Of a DNA stretch of 50,328 nt, positions 40,539 through 50,328 are shown piece after piece. Location: positions 1 to 50,328 of the forward strand of contig JAVKOQ010000366.1 of NCBI GenBank assembly GCA_031835245.1. Reading direction: 5' to 3'. The notes beneath the pieces are model-generated. The model saw only the letters and a list, made by a program, of their open reading frames with translations, was not told where the DNA came from and ran no database searches. The stretch is from Balamuthia mandrillaris (lineage: Eukaryota; Discosea; Longamoebia; Balamuthiidae). Position 1 is the stretch's first letter. Every line of letters starts with the position of its first letter. A program made the translations under genes and the position numbers.

Positions 40539-43450
40539 ATGAGTTTCTTTCTCTACGCGCTTGTCTACTTGCTCGGCGCGTTGTCCTATTGGCTCTACCA
40601 GCGCCACTTTTCTCGTGCCAGCAACGAGAAAAATGCGGACTCGGCGGTCGCTCGCTTCGACTCGTGGTGGCGGCTCCGCTACTCTCGACCGTCTCCTCCT
40701 TCCGTGGGGGGCGTTGGCATCGGGCGCACCGGCTTTGGCTCTTTGGACGAGGAACTCCGAGCCCTCTGGTCTGAAATTGAACAGCTGAGAAATGACAACT
40801 TTGGCGGTGCTGCTGCTTCTTCTCAGAGACAGCAACAACCAAGAAAACAACAAACAACCCCAGCTCCAGAAACGAACAAGACAACCACTTTAAGCTCTGT
40901 TCCAGAAAAGGACGCGCCTGCTTCTTCGTCTTCGTCGTCAAACAGAAACAACCGGGGTTCCTCAAGAAGAGGAAGCAGGAGAGAAAAGCAGCAGCCATTG
41001 GTGAAGACAGAGACTGACAGTGGGCAATGGAAGAAAGTGACGTCCAACGCAAATGGAAGATTTCTCTCCTCTTCTGCTTCCACTCATCCTCGACGCGGCT
41101 CTCAGGACGGAGGTAGTCCACAACAAGCTACATTGGCTTCTTCTTCTTCGCCAAACAACAACAATAATGTGGAACCAATAACAACTTCAACTCCTTCTTC
41201 TTCTCCCTCATCTTCTGAGACCTCTTCTCCTGTCTTTTCTTCTGTGGATGCTGCTGCTGTAGCGACAAAGCCAGTAACAACCTCCCTCTCTTCCTCTGCC
41301 TCAGCTGCCACGCTGCTGCCAAATATATCTCCAACCCTCATAGCGGCCTATAGCAACAACACCAACAAAGCACAGACGTTGAATCCAGCTTTGTTGCGAG
41401 GACACGACTCTGCTGCTGCTTCTGCTTCTGCTTCATCTTCTCAACCACAACCACAACCCCAACCGTTACAGCAACAAGCAGGAGAGGGAAGTCCTAGTTT
41501 GCACAGACATTTGGGGGACGTACGGAAGGAAGGCTATTTGGAGATCAGAGCCGTCAAGAAGTTCTCTCGGCGGTACTTTGTGTTGCATGGATGCTGGTTA
41601 AGTTACTTCCGTGATGAAAAGGTTCTTCCTTCTTTCTTTTTCTTTTGCATGTTTTTTTTTCTCCTTCTTTCAAACAACTGACTCCTTGTCTTCTTTGTTA
41701 CCGCAGACCAAACGGACGGAATGTTACGGTCACGTCAAGCTCACGCGAGACTGCCTCATCATGCCTAAACCGGAGAAGAGCAACGTGCTCATCATCAGTC
41801 ATTCTGGCAAGAAGCCGCTCTTCGTGTCCAAAGGTCCTTCCGGCCTCTCCGCAGCGACCACTCACAGAATGTTTCACGCCACCTCGGCCAACTGTGTGCT
41901 GAGAGCGGCCACCTCTCTCGAAATGCACGAGTGGATACAAGCTTTGAGGAAGGCGTGTTCCAGTTGTCTTGCCGAAGCTTCTTCTTCATCTTCCTCTATT
42001 CCTACCGTTGCATCTCCGCTCTTTGCTGCTTCTTTGGCGAATGAGGAGAGAGATAATTATGGAGGAGAAGTGGGATCTGCAGAGGAAGTCAGCTTTGAAG
42101 ACGGGGAAGAGATTTCGAGCGATGGAGAAGGCGAGGAGGAAGAAGCAGACGCCGAAGAGGAGCGAGAAGGAGAACAACGTGAAGAGAATGATGGTGGAGT
42201 TTATTCTGGCGATGCTGGTTATCCCGATGGTGATGAGGAAGATGGTCATGATGAAGAGGAGGCGGAAGGAGGAGCAGAGGAGGAAGAAAATGTATCACAG
42301 GTGGAAGAACAGGCGGAGTATCCTTGGACATGGCCTGAAGAAGAAGCGGTATATTTCTTCCTTCTTTCTTTGCTTTTCTTTTTCAGTATAAATGAAACCA
42401 ACAAATATACAAACACCTACCACAGAGGGCCATTGCAATCTTACGTGACAGCTTGGGTCCACTCGGCCGACAAAATGATTCCAGTGATCCTACTCTATGG
42501 AGGTTCCTCAAAGCTCGCCAGTTTGACGTTACCAAAACAGCCGAAATGCTCGAAGAATATTGGGTTCGTTTTCTTCTTCTTCTTGTTCTCTCTTCTTCTT
42601 CTTCTTCTTCTTCTTCTTCTTCTTCTTGTTCTCTCTTCTTCTTCTTCTTCTTCTCTATCTGGTCGTTTCTTTCTTTCTCATCAGCTTTATTAACACACAC
42701 AATAGAAATGGTATCACGAGTTTCAGCCGTACAACATCACAGCGGAAGATGTGAAACCGGAACTGGTTCAGAACAAGATGTATTTCATTGGAAGGGACCC
42801 TATGGGCAGGCCTTTGTTGCTCATGTTTCCTGGCCGTCACATCCCCAAGGACTCCAATCCTGAGATTGCTCTCAAATGTGCAGTGTTTATGATTGAAACT
42901 GCCATTAGAAAGTTCGTTGCTCTCTCCTCTATCTCTTTTTCCTACCATTCATTCTCGTTTTGACTTGCAATGTTTTGTTTACCTTCTCCATCATAGTATG
43001 CCACCAGGAACTCTTTCCTTCTCTTGTATTTTAGATCTTGCCAACTTTGGAATGAACAACATGGATACTACCTTCACTAAAATGGCTGCTCACACGTTAC
43101 AAAGCTACTATCCTGAAAGGTGCTTCATTTTCTTCGTCTTCTGCACTGCTTCCGTTCCTCCACTCTTCTCTTGTTTGTCTTCTTATTCCTATTTTTTTTT
43201 CTTCCTTCTTACCAACAGGTTGGGCACATTGGTGTGTGTTAACGGCCCATTCGTGATCAACATGGTGTGGAGGATAGTGAAGCCGATGTTGGACGAGAGA
43301 ACCAAAGCCAAGATCAACTTTGTCAAAAACTCCAAAGAGCTGCTCAAGTCCAACTTCTTCCCACCGGAGTGCATTCCTGTCTTTTTGGGTGGCACCAACA
43401 ACTGGTCTCCCTCTGCTCCTGGCTCTTTTTGTTTGGAGAGTCTACAATAA
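40539..43450 (+). CDS. Membrane-anchored PH + CRAL-TRIO (Sec14-like) lipid-transfer protein
   Basis: Six exons (40539-41621, 41707-42348, 42426-42563, 42706-42911, 42997-43119, 43219-43450) give 807 residues. The chosen start opens a hydrophobic N-terminal anchor (FFLYALVYLLGALSYWLY). The frame is open upstream to 39993, but that part carries tRNA-like sequence and looks non-coding. Next come a long Ser/Gln/Pro-rich disordered region, a PH domain (KEGYLEIRAVKKFSRRYFVLHGCWLSYF to MHEWIQALRKAC), an acidic linker, then CRAL-TRIO-N (LWRFLKARQFDVTKTAEML) and the CRAL-TRIO lipid-binding domain (GRDPMGRPLLLMF, MPPGTLSFSCILDLANFGM, HTLQSYYPERLGTLVCVNGP, FPPECIPVFLGGT). It probably moves or senses phosphoinositides at a membrane contact. 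It is tail-to-tail with the second receptor kinase. Confidence 0.88.
42566..42660 (+). repeat. (TTC)n microsatellite in intron
   Basis: TTC repeat with one GTTCTC break, in the intron after LEEYW of the CRAL-TRIO-N exon. Pyrimidine-rich on the coding strand. Confidence 0.9.
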
Positions 43451-43573
43451 TGATGGGGTTGCTGTTTGCCTCTTTCTCCTTCTTTGATCTTGTATGTAAG
43501 TTTTCCACGTTAGAAAAAAAAACATTTGTGGCTTGGTTTTTCTTTACAAACAGAAGAAGAGAAAGCGACCGCT

Positions 43574-44456
43574 TAGGAGGCACTAGACAACATAGAAACA
43601 ATCTCTTCCATGGTGGGGCGATCCTTGGGGTCATATTGCCAGCACGCCCTCATGATTTCTTGCAGCACGCTTGGAATGTCGGATGGTATGGTTGGTGTCA
43701 TTTCTATGATAAAAGAACATCGTTGTTTGTTAATGACTCGAATAGAGAGATGCGCAAGTAAACAACAATAATATCGTACTTTCGTCTACCACAGCCAGAG
43801 CGGCCTGCACAAGGGAAAGTTCAGGATAGGGCTCCTCTCCAAAGTTTGTGAGCTCCCACAACACAATGCCATAGCTCCACACGTCTGACTTGTGGGAATA
43901 CGTCTGCTGAGATATACTCTCCGGCGCCATCCTGCCAAAGAAAACCATCTTCATCAGACACCCGAGGCACTAAAAAACCAAAAGCGGAGCATACCATTTC
44001 AAAGGACCCACTTCAGACTTGGTAGTTTGTTCCTCGGACTCTGTGTCCCTTTTCAGCCGCGACAATCCAAAGTCTAACCACAAAACGCACCATTAGTTTT
44101 AAAGACAGAGAGAGAGAGAGATGGTCCTTGCAACACATACCACTTATCTTAATGGAGTATTCCTCTGTCAACAACAAGTTGCGGGATGCAAGGTCACGAT
44201 GAATGATTCCCTCTGAGTGCAGATGACTCAGGCCCACTGCTATCTCTTTGGCCATAACAAGCATCACCTGGTAGTCCACCATGGATTGCCCTTGCTCTGA
44301 CATGAGAAAGTGCCGCAAGTCCCCTCTGGCCATGAACTCCGTTACAACATAGTGGTTGTGGTAATCGTCCTCACAAACTCCCAACAACAGAAGCACATTG
44401 CCATGCGGACGTAGGTTTCTGTTTTTCGGATTGTGGGAGACAGCGTAAAAGCTAGT

Positions 44457-44502
<46 letters not shown>

Positions 44503-46712
44503 GAGAAAAAAGCTACTTCATGATTTCCATCTCACTTCTCATTTGTTCCAACTCCTCGTTATGTTTTGCTAGAATCTAAAGGTAAAGTTGTGGTGAGATG
44601 AGTTATAGGAAGCAACACAGAAGGATGAGGAGAAAAACAAACCTGCTTGATGGCCACTACTGTACCTCGCCATTTTCCTTTCCTCACAACACCAAACCCT
44701 CTGCATTGATGCAATATTAGATCTTTAGGCATCATACAAAAAAAAAAGAAGGATGAAAGGGTACCCTCTTCCAATCTCTTCTCCGAAGGTTAGCTCAGAG
44801 AACTGGATGTTCCAGTTGAAGCCGATGCCTCTTGCTGGACCAAAGGTTGACTCATAGTGGCTTGGCTGGCTTCCCGATTTGACGGGAGAGATTTGATACA
44901 TGCTCTCTCCGGTGCCATCCTCTAGGTCTTTCTGCATTCTTCTGGCCTTGCGTTTGGTCTTTCGCCTGAACAGAAGGGCAAGGGCTATGGCAGCCAGCAA
45001 AAGCAATAAAAAGGGCAAACCCAAGCTAAGGCCCAGGATCATGCCGAGGTTGCCATCACTGTTGGAGCTGGAATCTCGTTCACCTGTGTCTTTGGAAAAG
45101 CGTGCATCGGAAGGAGGGGAACAGAGAGAAGCAGAAACAAACACAGGAGTTAACCACTGTAGTGGAAAAGGAAACGAAGAACAACAACTACTATAAGGAC
45201 TGATCAAACACCAACCAGTGGCTTCACTCTCGCTACTGCTGCTGGCACTGGCGCTGTTGTCAGTGCTGGAGGGAGTGGTATCCTTGACAGCATTGAAGAT
45301 GGTGGTGCACTCCACCACGTTACCAAGGGCGTCTTCTACCCGTAGGGTGACGTTGTGCGTACGGTTCGAAGGGACGAGAGTACCGGGCTGTGGGTTTTGT
45401 GTGATGTTCAGGGGCTCGTGGCAGGTGCCAGCCAAGCGGAGCGAGGGGGAAGAGGTAAAGTTAAGCACTTCCAGTTGGTCGCCCTCTCCAACGCCGGTGT
45501 ACGCCTCGCTGCATCTGACGATTGTGAGAGGTTGCGGAGAAAACGAAGCACACCCTTTGTTTTAACGTGATTTGCTTAGAAAGTTTATAGGAGAGCATGA
45601 GGAGATGAAAAAGCACAGGGGCAAGAGCTAGAACAATAAGAAAGAGAACAACAGAAGAAGAAGAGAAGAACAAGAACAAGAACAAGAACAAGAACAAGAA
45701 CAAGAACAAGAACAAGAACAAGAACAAGAACAAGAACAAGAACAAGAACAAGAACAAGAACAAGAACAAGACGAAGAAAAAGAAGAACAAAAACAAGAAC
45801 AACATACGACAACAACAATAACAATTGGTGAAAGTGGTAGCTCAAGAATGAAAGAACAAAGGGAAGGGTACCACTCATGGAGTAGAGCAGGGCATCAGCA
45901 AGCAGGTCCGCCCCTTGCGTGGTCCGGGTGTAGCCGCCTGCATTACGACCGGGGCTGTAAAAATCGCCCTGCCGCTTGGAGACCGGGTGCATGTTGATGT
46001 CCACACGGCTGCTCTTGCTGGGTCCCACGCCGTCGCGGGCCACCGCAAGCACCTTTCGGTCGTTCCAGGTGGCCACAACGTAGGAGCCCGCCGCCATTTT
46101 GCTAACATGGGTGTTCAAAACTTCGGACTGCAAGGTCGACCTGGTGCTCTCCAAGGAGGAGATGTTGCGTATGACAGGATGGTCGGGGAGATATATGTCT
46201 CCCAGCACTTTTGTTTCGGTCTCTCCGGTGTTTGTCAGAGCTACTTTGGTCCCGGCCTTACCTGGCACGATGACAGAGGAGTCCGCAGCAAACGCGCCCT
46301 TGAGGCCGTTTTCCCCGCTGAAGCCGGCCAGGGCCAGGACCACGCCGCCTCCTTGGTCCAGGTAGGCCTGTAGTAGGTTTCCCAACAACTCCGGGTCGGA
46401 GAAGGGTCGTATGTCAGCGACGTAGTCAGTGTTCTCCTCGATTTCATCGTCCATGATGATTCCGGACCAAACGAGAAGGGCGTGGTACTCTTGGAGCTCC
46501 TCCAGCGTGACGCTCTCGTTCAGGTAGGTGACCTCCTCGAACTTGCCCGTTTCGCTCAGCCGCAGCGGCACGTCCGCTCGATACCAGTGGTCCATCTCGG
46601 TGCTGATAAGACCGACCTTTTGTGCGTGGCTGCCGCACGCCGTGAGCAACGCTGTAGTCGCTAACAGGAAGAAGATGAAGGAGGGCCTATGGCCAACCGC
46701 GACAACCCCCAT
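43574..46712 (-). CDS. Receptor tyrosine kinase with GATase-like and HYR-like ectodomain
   Basis: The start at 46712 is followed by a signal peptide ([19 protein letters not shown]). Residues about 30-280 form a ThuA/glutamine-amidotransferase-like Rossmann domain ([60 protein letters not shown]). Its usual nucleophile Cys is not seen, so it is probably a binding fold. The next exon (about 45540-45215) resembles a HYR domain ([20 protein letters not shown], ending VKDTTPS). One membrane segment ([19 protein letters not shown]) and a basic juxtamembrane follow. The kinase has [50 protein letters not shown] and [23 protein letters not shown]. These are tyrosine-kinase signatures, with HRDLASRN instead of HRDLAARN. 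It ends at TAA 43574. Introns hold GA and AACAAG repeats. Confidence 0.88.
44463..44500. repeat. (GA)n microsatellite in kinase intron
   Basis: GA on plus, CT on the coding strand, in an intron of the kinase domain. Confidence 0.85.
45656..45783. repeat. (GAACAA)n hexanucleotide repeat in intron
   Basis: About 120 bp of nearly perfect AACAAG units, TTCTTG on the coding strand, in the first intron of the second receptor kinase. Poly(Leu/Val/Phe) frames through it are artefacts. Confidence 0.95.
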
Positions 46713-47034
46713 TCCGTTCAGTATTTCTTCTTTCTTTGTTGGTGCGGTTTGTTTTCGCTCCGGTTAACAACGCTAAAGCTCGGGCAGCTGCTTGTTAATG
46801 CACCTACTCACTTTAACTCCGTTATTAAAGTTTAATGTGCGTTACCCTATCACGGGGTGGCTCGTAACTCTTAGGAGAATAATGAGCTCTGCTGCCCTCT
46901 CTGCCTCCTTTCTGGCCTCCGATAAAGCATGGTGCATAAAGCATTCGAGACCGTGTTGCGAGCGTATGCATCGTGCGAGGTCTTATCGGCGTCCGTTCCT
47001 TCAACCATGCGACGATAACACTAAACTCCGTCGT

Positions 47035-47093
47035 GTCGACACAAAAAAAGAATAATTCATGTCGACGTCGAGATTTCGTGTTTTCGTGTCGAC
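47035..47093. promoter_or_regulatory. Three GTCGAC elements in a divergent promoter
   Basis: GTCGAC at 47035-47040, 47061-47066 and 47088-47093, in the 422-bp spacer between the second receptor kinase (46712, minus) and the small membrane protein (47135, plus). They lie 42-100 bp before the latter's ATG. Two copies share the extended form GTCGACGT. Confidence 0.5.
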
Positions 47094-47134
47094 GTGGCTC
47101 GGATTAACTCGCGGAACCAACCGAAGAGGAAGGG

Positions 47135-47609
47135 ATGGCACAAGCGGCGGCGGGAGGAGCGACAAAGACAGCCAAACGGTATGGGCTGTTCTTCTGGACA
47201 AAAGTTGGTGTCCTGTCTTTCTCGGCGGGGGCTGCTCTGGAGTGGCTCATGATAAATTCCGGCTTTTGTAAGTGATCATCAATCGCTTTTTTCCGTTCTT
47301 TTGCTCTCCATCCATCAACGCTCACTCACTCACCCTTTCTTTTGTGTGTTTGCGAGAGAAGATAAAGGAGTTATTTCATCGCAGCTCAGCTCGCAGAGCG
47401 TGTTCGACGACGTGTTCGAGGAGATGAAGAAGCAGTTGCCACCAGAAAAGTTAAAACAGCTGGAAGAGGAGGTCGCTCGGCGGAAGGCGCAGCAAGCCGC
47501 CCGCAAGCAAAAACCTCCCACCTCGACCATTGTCGCTGCTATTCCTTCTTCCACTACTCCCACAACAGCGACCACCACCGCTACCACCCATCCTCCCGCA
47601 CCGAAATAA
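47135..47609 (+). CDS. Small single-pass membrane protein, SMIM4/UQCC5-like
   Basis: Two exons, 47135-47267 and 47362-47609, joined in phase 1, give 126 residues. A short basic N-terminus (TKTAKRYGLFFW) leads into one hydrophobic segment (VGVLSFSAGAALEWLMI), followed by FYKGV and SVFDDVFEEMKKQL, a helical region and a Thr/Ala/Pro-rich tail. The segment G-x-x-EW-x-MI followed at some distance by F-x-DV resembles SMIM4 (UQCC5), a mitochondrial inner-membrane factor for assembly of respiratory complex III. The similarity is short and remembered, not computed, and this protein is longer at its C-terminus. An unrelated small membrane protein remains possible. Confidence 0.5.
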
Positions 47610-47629
47610 CAACACTGTAAAGAAAAAAA

Positions 47630-48235
47630 AATGGTTGGAAGTTCCTGGCAGCTGAGATATGGAATGGCTCGTACAGCAAGCACAGAGAGAGGAAGAAGAG
47701 AGAGGGAGGGGAGAGAAAAGAGGATAAATAGAAGAGGAGAGAGGAATGGCTTCCCAGGAGAAAGAACGAGGGAGAGAGAGAGAGAGCAGACAGAAAAAAC
47801 AATCAAGTGCAAAACAAAAAAGCAAAGAGAGAAAAAAAGAACAAAAAGAATGTGAGTTTCACCTACAGCTACGCAGTGACCTGACGGCATCCACTCAGGT
47901 CTGCTATCCCTCCACCGCCAAGGCCGAGAGGTTTTCCGTGCTCTGTAGTACAGCCTGTGGCATTGCCCCCTTCATTATCAACCTAGTCCCGCTCACTTCC
48001 GCGAGCGAGGCTATGTTGAGCCGTGGCTTGGAGTGGACAGACCCTCGACATGGAGAATTACCGCCCTCTGCTGCGTACGCACATGATTCCCACACCCACA
48101 CGTCCTGCAAGCGCAGTTACAGCCAACTGCTTGGTTTGGCCGACGAAAGCAAACAGTGGTTTTTTGGCCCATTTAACAGTCCCCTTTCGCTGAACAGATT
48201 TTGATTATGGTTTTTAATTTTTTTGTCGACTATAA
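47630..48235. other. Intergenic spacer, no convincing gene
   Basis: GA-rich at first (to about 47840), then about 350 bp of mixed sequence with short frames on both strands (longest about 150 codons on plus, partly repeat-driven). No domain, splice-supported exon or signal peptide is recognised. Confidence 0.5.
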
Positions 48236-48247
48236 TAAATATGTTGC

Positions 48248-48288
48248 CAAAATAAAACTATTAATTTTTTATTAATAGTTTTATTTTG
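48248..48288. other. Perfect 18-bp AT-rich inverted repeat
   Basis: CAAAATAAAACTATTAAT (48248-48265) is followed by a 5-base T loop and its exact reverse complement (48271-48288). It lies in AT-rich DNA between two convergent genes, just after a GTCGAC at 48235. It may act as a shared transcription end or be a small foldback element. Confidence 0.55.
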
Positions 48289-48495
48289 ATAAAATAAAAT
48301 ACAGAAAAACAATAAATAAAAAGAGAAAAATAACGCTTGAGAAAAAAAGAAGAGAAGAAAAGAATGTGTTTTTTTGTTTATAGCAGTATATAGGCAGATA
48401 GATGAATAAGAAAGAAACACAGACGTCTCTTGGTCTTGTTGTTGTTGTTTGACACGAACAAAAAAAAACTGTTGCTCGTGATGAACAGCGTTCGT

Positions 48496-50292
48496 TCATT
48501 CGGGGCGAGAGAGGGCCGAAGGAGGTAACACCAACGATGCAAAAGGAGAAGCATATTGCATGGGGTTCAAGTTGCCGGCTGATTGCTCTGCAATCATTTC
48601 CGTTGTTGAAGAAGAAATTGATGATGAAGACGAAGAAGAAAGAGAAGGAGAAGGGGCGAACGCGGAAGGAGCAAGCAAGCAGAAAGCTGCCTCGAGCTTT
48701 CGGAGCTTGTCCTGCATCAACGGCAGTTCTGCGGTTTGGCTCTCGAGTATTTGAATCCGTTCCAACAAATCCTTTTCCGTCTCTTTGACGTATTCTTTGA
48801 GATTGAGATGAGCTGCTCTCAGTCGTTTCAATTCTTTTTCCAGTTCTTCTTCTCTGGCTGATTTTTTGTCTACTAACGGAATAGAAGAATATGGAAGAGA
48901 AGAATGTGAAGAAAGAGAAGAAGAAGAAGAAGAAGAAGAAGAAGATGATGATGACGATGATGATGGTGAAGAAGCAGAAGCAGAAAGAGAAGCAACAGAA
49001 GGAGAAGGTGAAGATTGTAATTTAACTAAGGGTGGAGGCTCGATTGGTGGTTGTGGTTGTTGTTGTGAAATTAGGAGAGGAGTTGAAGCAGTAAGTGAAG
49101 CAGATGAAGACAGAGGGAGAGAAGCAATAATGGAAGGAGATTGTGTTTGTAATAGTGAGGGTGGTTGTAGAGATGGTGGTTGCAATGGAATATTCATTGG
49201 GGTTGTTGAGGAATGGTTAGAAGCAGCTGCTGTTGGAGTTAATGATGCTGATGTGGGTTTGGTTTCAGTTTCCGTTTCCGTTTCGATTTTGTTCTTCACT
49301 TCTTCGGTTGTTGTGTTTGGTTTTGAAGAAGCGTTAGTGCTATCAATGGGCCGTCTTGTTCGTTTGCGGGGTTGGACCTCTTCTGTGTTTTCCATCTTTT
49401 TCTTTCTTCTGCGTTTGGTATCACCATCGGCATTGTTGTTAGCATTAGCGGTGGATCGACGTCCTGTTTGCAATTATCCTTTGTTAATAAATGTGTAGCA
49501 AAACAAAAGAAGACAAAAAAGAAAAAGAAAAAGAACAAGAACAAGAACAAGAACAAGAAAAAGAAAAAGAAAAAGAAAAAAGAAAAAAGAAAAAGAGAAG
49601 CATACTTCGTCTCATGACAGCAGCGCCACCAGCCGCACCATCCCCACCAAGAGTGGCCCAATTGGCGTTAAGAGAATTCAAAAGGGCTTCCTGCACTTGC
49701 GACAATGTACCTTTCCTTTTTCTTCCTCTCTGTTGCTCCAACCAGGCGCTCAAACGATCGGGAAGCTGTCTCCATTCATTGTCGTTAGGATGCTCTGTGC
49801 ACCACTTTTGCAGATCGGTCAATTGAGCATCAAAGGCATAGTTGAAGGGCTCCACTTCTTGGTTTTGGTGGCACCATCTCTTCACATGTAGTCTTTGTCC
49901 TGTAATTTTTGAATGTTAATAAATAGCAATAAACAGAGAAGAAGAGAAGGAGAGAACGAGCGAAACAAGGGCAAGAGGACAAAAAAAGAGAAGCAAGTAC
50001 CCCACACACTGGTAAAAGTTTTGCCACAATGAGGACAAGAGTAAGTCTCGCCGGTATATGTTTTGGACGCCTCTCCTTCCTGCTTTGTTTTGTCCACCTC
50101 TGTTTTTCTTCTTTGTCTTCGCTGCTTCGGCTTAACAGTAGGAGCAGAAGTTGAACTAGAACCAGAAGAAGCACGCGCACTCGAAGTAGTCGAAGAGGAG
50201 GAAGCAGAGATTGACGACAGTGGTGGAGGAGGAATCCTCTCCGATGTCACTGGTTCCTTCTTCACTTTCTTAAACGTGAGCGGACGACGCAT
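48496..50292 (-). CDS. C2H2 zinc-finger protein with helicase-associated-like domain
   Basis: Three exons (50292-50001, 49899-49606, 49463-48496) join in phase 1 to 517 residues. The first exon is basic and Ser-rich (KPKQRRQRRKTEVDK). A C2H2 finger spans the first splice: YSCPHCGKTF to QRLHVKRWCHQ (C-x2-C-x12-H-x5-H). Exon 2 continues with a domain resembling the helicase-associated (HA) domain: LQKWCTEHPNDNEWRQLP, RLSAWLEQQRGRKRKGTL, LLNSLNANWATL, with the W...L-x-x-W...QR...L pattern. Exon 3 is basic, then Ser/Thr/Pro/Gln-rich, with a C-terminal coiled coil (REEELEKELKRLRAAHLNL). It is likely a nuclear DNA-binding protein. The HA domain call is moderate. An intron holds an AACAAG/AAAAG repeat. 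Confidence 0.75.
49528..49598. repeat. (AACAAG)n/(AAAAAG)n repeat in intron
   Basis: Short purine-rich repeat on plus, pyrimidine-rich on the coding strand, in the second intron of the C2H2/HA gene. Same AACAAG unit as at 45656-45783. Confidence 0.85.
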
Positions 50293-50328
50293 GTCGTTGT
50301 TGTTGCTATGAAGTTTTGCCTTGTTGGC

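Noticed and set aside
47746-48204. Plus-strand 152-codon frame
   Set aside because: Starts in a GA repeat, has no domain and no splice support; left as intergenic.

Overview
The window is nuclear DNA from a protist. It has many short GT-AG introns with pyrimidine-rich 3' ends, compact genes on both strands, long CT/GA microsatellites, and eukaryote-only families (DNA polymerase epsilon, F-box, ZZ finger, CRAL-TRIO, EF-hand, receptor tyrosine kinases). The mix of receptor tyrosine kinases, a saposin-like protein, a lysosomal chitobiase and an Entamoeba/Clostridium-type alcohol dehydrogenase suggests a free-living amoebozoan of the Acanthamoeba/Balamuthia kind. That placement is an inference; no marker gene here settles it. 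I see no complete tRNA, no rRNA, no CRISPR array, and no retrovirus-like or Polinton-like element.

Layout. <1-4918 (-): large secreted or receptor-like protein with a beta-helix and Cys-rich repeats, cut by the left edge. 5476-6583 (-): acidic coiled-coil protein. 6910-9355 (+): four-EF-hand calcium-binding protein. 9857-10610 (+): sigma-class glutathione S-transferase. About 10930-11690 (+): leucine-rich-repeat relic. 11709-21136 (-): DNA polymerase epsilon catalytic subunit. 21477-22285 (+): unknown protein with an internal duplication. 22626-26564 (+): receptor tyrosine kinase. 26843-29612 (+): phosphoserine aminotransferase fused to a Maf domain. 29634-32028 (-): F-box / concanavalin-like / ZZ-finger protein. 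32305-33872 (+): zinc alcohol dehydrogenase with a likely mitochondrial presequence. 34019-35926 (-): di-N-acetylchitobiase. 36184-36701 (+): secreted saposin-like protein. 37.1-40.0 kb (-): two poorly resolved low-complexity genes. 40539-43450 (+): PH + CRAL-TRIO protein. 43574-46712 (-): second receptor tyrosine kinase, with a GATase-like and HYR-like ectodomain. 47135-47609 (+): small membrane protein like SMIM4/UQCC5. 48496-50292 (-): C2H2 finger plus helicase-associated-like domain.

Organisation. Five gene pairs are head-to-head with 257-422 bp between start codons, and several pairs are tail-to-tail with gaps as small as 21 bp. Copies of the palindrome GTCGAC cluster in four of the five head-to-head spacers and in two further promoters, which suggests a shared cis element. 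Intron microsatellites are pyrimidine-rich on the coding strand throughout. The most notable items are the PSAT-Maf fusion, the GTCGAC element, the two receptor tyrosine kinases with unusual ectodomains, and the F-box/ConA-like/ZZ and C2H2/HA architectures. Exon ends were read by eye from splice consensus and frame continuity. They are firm where stated and approximate elsewhere.
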